11,540 nt of DNA from Bacillota bacterium (GTDB taxonomy: Bacteria; Bacillota; Desulfotomaculia; Desulfotomaculales; Desulfallaceae). The notes below the pieces were generated by a model. The model was not told the origin of the DNA and ran no database searches. It saw only the letters and a list, made by a program, of their open reading frames with translations. Numbering within the stretch: the first letter of the stretch is position 1; the number at the start of each line of letters is the position of its first letter. The stretch covers positions 1 through 11,540 of the forward strand of contig WQUS01000213.1 of assembly GCA_009781965.1 (NCBI GenBank), read 5' to 3'. The position numbers were made by a program, and so were the translations under genes. This document shows positions 5,940-11,540 of the stretch, in pieces.

Positions 5940-7139
5940 TCAGTTGTTGGTCTTTCGCCACCAGCCTTTGAGTTTAGTGTTTTCTTTAAAGCCCTGACTG
6001 CCGTCGCGGATCAGGATGTCCCCCGCTTGCAGCCCGGCGGTTATTTCAATATTAGCCTGGTCGCTGATCCCGGTCTTGACGCTTTTATACTTAATGCTTT
6101 GCTCAACCACCGCCATCACTTCTTTAGCTCCCGCCTGCGCTGTAATCACCGTTTCCTGCGGGACGACAAGCACGTTATGCCTGGTTTCAATAGCAATAGC
6201 CACCGTTACTTGATAGCCTGATTTTAAGTTAGCCAAGTCATTGAGCCCAATGATTACAGGCACCCGGCGCTGGGTAATGCCCAATGCCGATTGTTCTTCT
6301 TCGGCTTGGGGATATATTTGAGTGACCCGGCCGGTAAGTATTTTAGCGCCCAAAACAGGGGCGCTTATTTGCACCGGCTGACCCAAAGCCACTTGCCCCA
6401 GATCGTCGCTGAGAATATCCGCTCTTATTTCCAACTGACCGGCGCCGGTATTGGCCACCGTAGCCAAGGAAGCGCCGGGATTAACCACTTGTTCCTGTTG
6501 GGCCGGTAGATGCAAAATAACTCCATCCACCGGACTCTGCAAAGTTAACTGGCGGTTCTGCAAGTTGAGGTTCTGCAATGATTGCCGCAGTCCGGCCTCT
6601 TGAGCCTGGTACCCTTCCAACACCTGGGTTTGCTGGGTTAAACTTTGCTGTAAAGTATCCGCTTTTAGCCGGGCGGCTTGAAGATTAACCTCGGTTTCCG
6701 CTCCGGACTGATAAAGTTCCTGCTCACGGGCCAAATAATCCAGGGCGTTTTGCAGCTCCAGCCGGATACTGTCCAGGGAGGCTTGAGCGCCGGCGATGGC
6801 GGTGGCGTTTTGGCTTAGCTGGTTATTGATATCGGTGATCCGGGCGGTCAAATCCAGATTTTCCAGCACCACTACCGTTTGCCCTTTGCGCACCGCCTGG
6901 CCCACTTTTACCGGCGCCAGAATCACTTTACCGCTCTGGGGCGCCTGCAAATCATATGTTGTGGTTGGCTGCACATAACCGGTATCCTGCACGGTGGCGG
7001 TTAGATCTCCCTTCCGCACCATCACCGTTTCCGCCGCGATGCCGCTGTTCATAATCTTCAATACACTTACTAAAGCCAATACTAACAGCAGGCCGGTAAA
7101 CAATAATATTTTTTTGACTCGTTTTGCCGTCAGCTTCAT
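5940..7139 (-). CDS. HlyD/MacA-type efflux periplasmic adaptor subunit
   Basis: A 399-residue membrane-anchored adaptor that would link the ABC permease to the cell exterior or to an outer-membrane partner. One N-terminal transmembrane segment (about 10-28) precedes the first lipoyl half (about 60-95, DLQAPQSGKVILAPVKVGQAVRKG). A long Gln/Leu-rich coiled-coil hairpin (about 98-197) follows, then the second lipoyl half (198-230, LTLQSPVDGVILHLPAQQEQVVNPG). Beta-barrel and membrane-proximal regions occupy the rest (VLVVPQETVI, AGLQAGDILIRDG). The ATG at 7139 is chosen over an in-frame TTG at 7169 because MKLTAKRVKK begins directly at the basic edge of the membrane segment. A GGGGGG run about 6 nt upstream may act as its ribosome binding site. 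It is the last gene of the operon, 30 nt after the permease, and is followed by a terminator. Confidence 0.9.
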   Translation of the reverse strand: MKLTAKRVKKILLFTGLLLVLALVSVLKIMNSGIAAETVMVRKGDLTATVQDTGYVQPTTTYDLQAPQSGKVILAPVKVGQAVRKGQTVVVLENLDLTARITDINNQLSQNATAIAGAQASLDSIRLELQNALDYLAREQELYQSGAETEVNLQAARLKADTLQQSLTQQTQVLEGYQAQEAGLRQSLQNLNLQNRQLTLQSPVDGVILHLPAQQEQVVNPGASLATVANTGAGQLEIRADILSDDLGQVALGQPVQISAPVLGAKILTGRVTQIYPQAEEEQSALGITQRRVPVIIGLNDLANLKSGYQVTVAIAIETRHNVLVVPQETVITAQAGAKEVMAVVEQSIKYKSVKTGISDQANIEITAGLQAGDILIRDGSQGFKENTKLKGWWRKTNN

Positions 7140-7169
7140 TACGTACCCCCCGTCATTGCGGATAGTCAA

Positions 7170-9575
7170 TTAATCCTTGTTTTTCAAAACTTCTACCAGC
7201 TGAAGCCTTTTGATGCCTTTGACGGCTAAAAAATGAGCCGTCAAAATAAAAGCAAAGCCGCCCAGGGCCGCAAATAGGTATGTAGTTGGGTAAATGATGA
7301 CCGGTAAAGTAAATAAATCCGTGCTCGCCGACTTTATATAACCTTTAGCCATCCAGTAGCCCAAAGGCAAACCCAATGCCACTCCCAGCAAGGACTGCAA
7401 GATCGTTTCTTTAAACAGCATGCCGGAGAGATCCCGGATGGAAAAGCCTAAGACTCTAAGGGAAGCCAGTTCCCGCTGCCGCTCGGAGAAGCTGATTACC
7501 GAAGCGTTATAGATGATTGCAAACCCCAACAACAGGGCAAAGAACACTAATACCGAGACAGAGTAGATTGTCGCTCCCATGGTCTGGGCAAAGTTATCGA
7601 TTTCTTTTTGCCGGCTGAGTATCGAGGATACGGCAGTCATCTCATCCAATTGCGTTTCCAGCCGGTTGGCATAAGCCGGTTCAACCTTGAGCATTACCCC
7701 GGAGACCAATTGACTGTCCCGCAGCAGTAAATTAGCTTGGGCTAAGGATACGAAACACCCGCCGCCCACCAATTGTTGATTAATGCCCATCACTTTAAGG
7801 GTGCTTTGCCTGACCGGGCCAAGAGCAAGCTTTGTTTCCACGGCCACCATGTCGCCTACGGTCACCCCCAGTTTTTGAGCGGTTTTTTGACTAATCAGCA
7901 GGCCCTTCTCCGGCACTTGCAAACCGCGGCCGTCGGCGTCAAAAAGTCTTTTTAAGGTCGTCCCGGGGTTCATGCCGGTAACAAGATCATCATTGTTCCT
8001 GCCGTTAAAGGTCAGTTGCACCGGTATTTCCAGCAGGGGCTCTGCTTTTTGTACCCCCTTAATCCGGTCAATATTAAAAAGTTCGTTTTTTTGCACCGGC
8101 GCGGCAAAACGGATTAGATAATCATAACGCTCGTTTTGCTGGAACTGGCTTTCAGTCATGTAATTAACGGCGTCGATGGTAAACAGCGATACCACCAGCA
8201 TGCCCACGGCAAAAACCACGCCGAACATGGTAACCGCAAAACGGCCTTTGTTGCGGTACACGGAACGGATGCTCATTTTCCAGGCGCTATCCAGCCGGCG
8301 CCACAGCCAAGCCCAGCCTTCAAAGATTGTTTTGCCGCCTCCCTGAGGGGGCTCGGAACGCATGGATTCCGCCGGATTGATCGCCAACACGCTGCGGCAG
8401 GCCAGTAAACCGGCTAAGGTGCTGATCGTGATGCTTAAGATCAATCCATAAAGAATAACCGCCGTGTTAACGGCGCCAATCAAGGTCGGCAAATTAAAAT
8501 AAAGGGCGTAGACTTGGGACATTACCGTCGCCAGGGCCAGACCCAGCAAGGTGCCGACAGCAGATCCGCATACCGCCACCAATACCGCATAGCCGGTATA
8601 GTGCCAGATAATCTGCCAGCTGCGGTAACCGATGGCTTTCATTACTCCGATCTGGGTACGCTGGGCGCGCACCATCCGGCCTAAAATAACAAATTGAATC
8701 GCGGCGGCGATACCTAAAAAAATAACCGGCATAAATTGCGAGGAAGTCTTTAAACCGCTCAGTTCGCTGTTGAGCATGGCGTTGCTGAGCTGATCCTTGC
8801 CGGCGTAACCGCCCAGATTGCCGTATGGCTTCAGGATGGCCTCAACTTGCCCGACCACCCGGTTAACGTCGGCGCCCGGAACAAAGGATATCAGAACCTG
8901 ATTGATCTCGCCGGGCATATTCAAGATTTGCTGGGCGTCTTTTTGAGCCAGCATAAACACCCCGAATGTTTGGGGATCGGGCAGCAAAGTGCCGGCGTCT
9001 TTCATTAAATAAACAAACTCGGGACCGGTGGCCGTACCGACCACCGTTAAAGGCATCGCCCGCCCGTCGGCCACGATAGTAACGGTATTCCCATATTTAA
9101 GGTTATTGCCTTTAGCGTATTGAGGATCCGTTAATATTTCAATATTACCGGTATGGGCATACTGGCCTGATTGCCCAGCCGCCGTCTGATCGTTAAAAAA
9201 CCGTCCGCTCAGCAACTGCACACTGTTAATTTCATAAGCCATGGGCAATGTATAGCCGGTCAGGCGGGCAGTAGCCCGTTTATTGTAATCATTGATTAAA
9301 GCGACATCCTTTTGAATCCGTCCGGCAGCCTTAGCTACCCCGGGGACGGTTTCAACCTGCTTAATGATCTCTTGGGGCGCTTTAACCACCTGAAAATAAT
9401 AATCCGCAAAATTGTGATCCCGGTAAAACTTTTCTTTGGAAGCGTTTAAATTATAATAAGCGGTAGTCATGCTGATATAAACGGCTATCCCTATCGCTAC
9501 CACCGCCACTACGGCTAGAAACTGTCCCTTTGTTTTACCAATGGTGCGCCATAGTTTATTGTTTAAGGCGCTCAT
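7170..9575 (-). CDS. ABC transporter permease with two FtsX-type domains
   Basis: An 801-residue membrane component of an ABC exporter in the MacB/LolCE/FtsX superfamily. I see about eight transmembrane segments arranged as two repeats of four: near 18-38, then 282-300, 327-348 and 370-393; and near 446-468, then 670-691, 725-746 and 765-786. A large extracytoplasmic domain follows the first helix of each repeat. Typical FtsX features are present in both halves: QIGVMKAIGYRSWQI and SERQRELASLRVLGFSIRDL. The start at 9575 overlaps the ATPase stop codon as TAATG, with AAGGA at good spacing. An ATG two codons upstream (9581) is possible. It has no fused ATPase, unlike MacB, and depends on the upstream gene. 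The substrate cannot be read from sequence; peptides, lipoproteins, lipids and drugs are all known for the superfamily. Confidence 0.92.
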   Translation of the reverse strand: MSALNNKLWRTIGKTKGQFLAVVAVVAIGIAVYISMTTAYYNLNASKEKFYRDHNFADYYFQVVKAPQEIIKQVETVPGVAKAAGRIQKDVALINDYNKRATARLTGYTLPMAYEINSVQLLSGRFFNDQTAAGQSGQYAHTGNIEILTDPQYAKGNNLKYGNTVTIVADGRAMPLTVVGTATGPEFVYLMKDAGTLLPDPQTFGVFMLAQKDAQQILNMPGEINQVLISFVPGADVNRVVGQVEAILKPYGNLGGYAGKDQLSNAMLNSELSGLKTSSQFMPVIFLGIAAAIQFVILGRMVRAQRTQIGVMKAIGYRSWQIIWHYTGYAVLVAVCGSAVGTLLGLALATVMSQVYALYFNLPTLIGAVNTAVILYGLILSITISTLAGLLACRSVLAINPAESMRSEPPQGGGKTIFEGWAWLWRRLDSAWKMSIRSVYRNKGRFAVTMFGVVFAVGMLVVSLFTIDAVNYMTESQFQQNERYDYLIRFAAPVQKNELFNIDRIKGVQKAEPLLEIPVQLTFNGRNNDDLVTGMNPGTTLKRLFDADGRGLQVPEKGLLISQKTAQKLGVTVGDMVAVETKLALGPVRQSTLKVMGINQQLVGGGCFVSLAQANLLLRDSQLVSGVMLKVEPAYANRLETQLDEMTAVSSILSRQKEIDNFAQTMGATIYSVSVLVFFALLLGFAIIYNASVISFSERQRELASLRVLGFSIRDLSGMLFKETILQSLLGVALGLPLGYWMAKGYIKSASTDLFTLPVIIYPTTYLFAALGGFAFILTAHFLAVKGIKRLQLVEVLKNKD

Positions 9576-10279
9576 TACCATTCAATCCTTTCCGGCGGCA
9601 ACGGCGCGGTATTCTCCCGGATATCGGCGATCGCCCCGTCGCGCATGCGCACCACCCGATGAGCCATTTCCCCAATGGGGGTATTATGGGTTACTATGAT
9701 TACTGTGCTGCCCTGTTCTTGATTAAATTTAACCAGTAAGGCCAAAATCAGTTTACCGGTTTGATAGTCCAGGGCGCCGGTAGGTTCGTCGCACAGCAGT
9801 AAACGCGGGTTTTTTACCGCCGCCCGGGCGATGGATACCCGCTGCTGTTCACCGCCGCTCATTTGCGCCGGAAAATGATCCGCCCGGTCGGCCAAACCTA
9901 CGGCGCCGAGCACATCTTGGACCGGTATGGGCTGGTCCACCAAATCGGCGGCCAGCTCGATGTTTTCCCGGGCCGTTAAATCCGGGATTAGATTGTAAAA
10001 TTGAAACACAAAACCGATTTCATTTCTCCGGTAAGCAGTTAACCGTTTGTCCCCTGCCCGGCTGAGATTTTCCTCTAAAAAAAACATTTCTCCGCTGGTG
10101 GGCAAATCCATGCCCCCCATGATATTCAGCAGGGTACTTTTGCCAGAACCGCTGGGACCTAAAATGACCAGTATTTCGCCCGGGAAAACATCCAGGCTGG
10201 TCTCCCGCAGGGCTTTAACCTCCACTTCACCCATATGGTATGTTTTGGTTACCTGCTCAAGCCTCATCAGTGCGTCCAT
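9575..10279 (-). CDS. ABC transporter ATP-binding protein, LolD/MacB type
   Basis: A cytoplasmic ATPase of 234 residues with all nucleotide-binding motifs intact. These are Walker A GPSGSGKST (41-49), Q-loop Q93 in VFQFYNLIPDLTARENI, signature MSGGEQQRV (140-148), Walker B LLLCDEP (160-166), D-loop GALD (168-171) and switch H198 (VTHN). The YNLIP...TARENI and DEPTGALD patterns place it with the LolD/MacB/FtsE-like group that pairs with FtsX-type permeases. It is the first gene of the operon and its TAA shares a base with the permease ATG, so the two are translationally coupled. The ribosome binding site is poor: AAAGGAT about 13 nt before the ATG. An internal ATG at codon 5 is an alternative start. 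Confidence 0.95.
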   Translation of the reverse strand: MDALMRLEQVTKTYHMGEVEVKALRETSLDVFPGEILVILGPSGSGKSTLLNIMGGMDLPTSGEMFFLEENLSRAGDKRLTAYRRNEIGFVFQFYNLIPDLTARENIELAADLVDQPIPVQDVLGAVGLADRADHFPAQMSGGEQQRVSIARAAVKNPRLLLCDEPTGALDYQTGKLILALLVKFNQEQGSTVIIVTHNTPIGEMAHRVVRMRDGAIADIRENTAPLPPERIEW

Positions 10280-10313
10280 TGTCAGGCCCAGATCCTTTAT
10301 CTGCTTAGTTATT

Positions 10314-10461
10314 TGTTACTGGTCACACGTTACTATTCAGCACCATCCGGCCCGTAAAGTTATTAACCGCGCGCTCATACTCTTCGAGAAATCGCTTACG
10401 GTTAATAACTTTACGGGCCTGGGCTACTGGTACTAACAAGCACATGGTCTGACCAGTAACA
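10314..10461. repeat. Nested inverted repeat (12-bp outer arms, 21-bp inner arms)
   Basis: Inner arms at 10349-10369 and 10399-10419 are perfect 21-bp complements (GGCCCGTAAAGT... and ...ACTTTACGGGCC) around a 29-nt loop. Outer arms TGTTACTGGTCA (10314-10325) and TGACCAGTAACA (10450-10461) are a perfect 12-bp pair. The whole element fills most of the spacer between the right-edge gene (its stop codon begins 1 nt beyond the outer arm) and the ABC operon. Neither arm set is followed by a U-run, so it is not a standard intrinsic terminator. A miniature inverted-repeat element, a REP-like palindrome or a regulatory hairpin are the alternatives. I found no clear target-site duplication and no second copy in the window. 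Confidence 0.75.
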
Positions 10462-10462
10462 G

Positions 10463-11540
10463 TTATTTGACGGCGGATATGGTTACCGCGCCGTTATCTT
10501 GATTGACCTGGTAGCAGCCGCCCAACCCCAATTCCACGAGGGCCGCCGGAACATAAGTACTGTTGTCACGGAGCACAGGCGGGGCAGCCAAGGTAGTGCC
10601 ATTGAAGGCGGTGGAGCCGATTTGAACAGTGGCGGTTTGCTCACCCTTTGTCAGGGTGACAGTTTTTAAGCTGCCATTCCAGGTGGTCTTAAAGCCAAGT
10701 GCTGCCGCGACCGGACGCAGGGGAACCAAAACGGTTCCGTTGGCCGTGAGCGTATCGGCGGCGTTAAAAGTGATATTGACGACGTTGGCCAGCGGTATAG
10801 TAAAGGTGGGCGTACCAGTGACTCCCGGGGCAATGGCGTATTTGTCAAAGATGATCGTGAGGTTATTATCTTCACTCATATAGAAGCCTGGCTCGGACTG
10901 CAGACCCTTGAACCTGTCATTGTCGCCGGTAAAGTAGGCGCCCGGGGCGGCGGAGCTGATGTCTTTGGCGATGACCCCATTGGCCAGCTTGAAGGCGTTG
11001 GGGCCGAGGAGATCGGCCAGGGCGTAGCGGTGATATTTAACGCTGTCTGCTGCCGTCATGGTGTTGAGCACAAAGGTGGTGACCTGATCACTGGCAGTAT
11101 TGCCGGGATTAAGCGAGGTGTGAATTACGACGCTGGTATATTGCCTGGTAGTGAAGACGTCATAACTGAAATAGACGCTCGTGTTTTTATCCGCGGCGGC
11201 TGTTTGCAGCGCCCCGGCGCTAAGTTTGTCGACTTGATCGTTAAGTTGCTTGACCATATCCGGGGCCGCGGTACTGCTGAATACCGGTAACGCTCCGCTG
11301 ACGGAGCGGGCCGTATCGGTCATCTCCTTATTGTCGACGGTCAGCCAGTCCGAAAGGCCGGCTTGGCCCAAAATAACGGTTTGCGTTGCCGTAGCCTGGG
11401 CCGGATAACTTAACGCCACTGCCGGATACCACATAAGCAGCTGGGAACCAACGCTGATCTGATCAATGGTAACGATATTTCTGGTCAGATAAGGGTAAAT
11501 CGGGGTGTCCCGGTTAATCGTGACAATGGTGGAGCCGTTG
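10463..11540 (-). CDS. Secreted protein with RsiV-like (DUF3298) and copper-amine-oxidase-N-like domains (5' end missing)
   Basis: The frame is open from the stop codon at 10463 to the right edge, giving 358 visible residues; the true start lies outside the window. An internal ATG at 11434 is not the start, because the frame upstream (...TPIYPYLTRNIVTIDQISVGSQLL) is open and protein-like. Counting from the visible edge, about 85-145 resembles DUF4163 and 160-250 resembles DUF3298, including FYMSEDNNLTIIFDKYAIAPGVTG, the pattern of RsiV-like extracellular domains. Residues 257-358 match the copper amine oxidase N-terminal-like domain (VLVPLRPVAAALGFKTTWNGSLKTVTLTKG, then a second half STYVPAALVELGLG). 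That domain is common on exported clostridial and Negativicute proteins and usually does not mean oxidase activity. A cell-envelope or extracellular role is inferred; the exact function is unknown. Confidence 0.8.
   Translation of the reverse strand, partial: NGSTIVTINRDTPIYPYLTRNIVTIDQISVGSQLLMWYPAVALSYPAQATATQTVILGQAGLSDWLTVDNKEMTDTARSVSGALPVFSSTAAPDMVKQLNDQVDKLSAGALQTAAADKNTSVYFSYDVFTTRQYTSVVIHTSLNPGNTASDQVTTFVLNTMTAADSVKYHRYALADLLGPNAFKLANGVIAKDISSAAPGAYFTGDNDRFKGLQSEPGFYMSEDNNLTIIFDKYAIAPGVTGTPTFTIPLANVVNITFNAADTLTANGTVLVPLRPVAAALGFKTTWNGSLKTVTLTKGEQTATVQIGSTAFNGTTLAAPPVLRDNSTYVPAALVELGLGGCYQVNQDNGAVTISAVK

Noticed and set aside
10396..10439. Gene or promoter inside the spacer upstream of the ABC operon
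   Set aside because: Plus-strand frames over this stretch are shadows of the inverted repeat and of the ATPase gene; minus-strand promoter-like hexamers (for example TTTACG-N17-TAGTAA, just left of this stretch) match too weakly.

Overview
The window looks like chromosomal DNA from an anaerobic or facultative Firmicute. The signs are strong AGGAGG-type ribosome binding sites, mid-range GC with AT-rich spacers, a lipoprotein with a Ser/Thr/Pro-rich linker, and a secreted copper-amine-oxidase-like domain protein. Sporomusaceae/Negativicutes or a Peptococcaceae-like clostridium would fit. That placement is inference; no rRNA or marker gene is present. I see no tRNA, rRNA, CRISPR array, transposase or phage gene.

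Left part (1-2700). A possible partial ORF runs off the left edge on the minus strand. Next come a 12-bp stem-loop and a complete, well-conserved catalase-peroxidase gene (katG, minus strand). The katG promoter lies within a 7-bp inverted repeat that could be an operator. Promoters pointing the other way serve a membrane-bound isoprenylcysteine carboxyl methyltransferase-like protein (2711-3409, plus strand).

Middle (3410-5940). A 155-codon plus-strand reading frame (3534-4001) is open throughout except for one in-frame TGA. A hairpin just downstream of that TGA has the geometry of a bacterial SECIS element. It is either an undescribed selenoprotein candidate or a gene broken by one nonsense mutation, and it is the most interesting item here. 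Facing it is a two-gene minus-strand operon: a secreted lipoprotein with a ComEC-type metallo-beta-lactamase domain plus a C-terminal Cys/His module, then a small DUF3006 protein. A 461-bp AT-rich spacer follows. It carries a clear intrinsic terminator for the next operon and a 9-bp inverted repeat.

Right part (5940-11540). A minus-strand operon encodes an ABC export system in the order ATPase, double-FtsX permease, HlyD/MacA-type adaptor. The ATPase and permease overlap by one base (TAATG). Together they would form a MacB/LolCDE-like machine for export or extraction from the membrane. Upstream of the operon is a large nested inverted repeat with perfect 21-bp inner arms and 12-bp outer arms. 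Beyond it is the 3' part of a secreted protein with RsiV-like and copper-amine-oxidase-N-like domains, which continues off the right edge.
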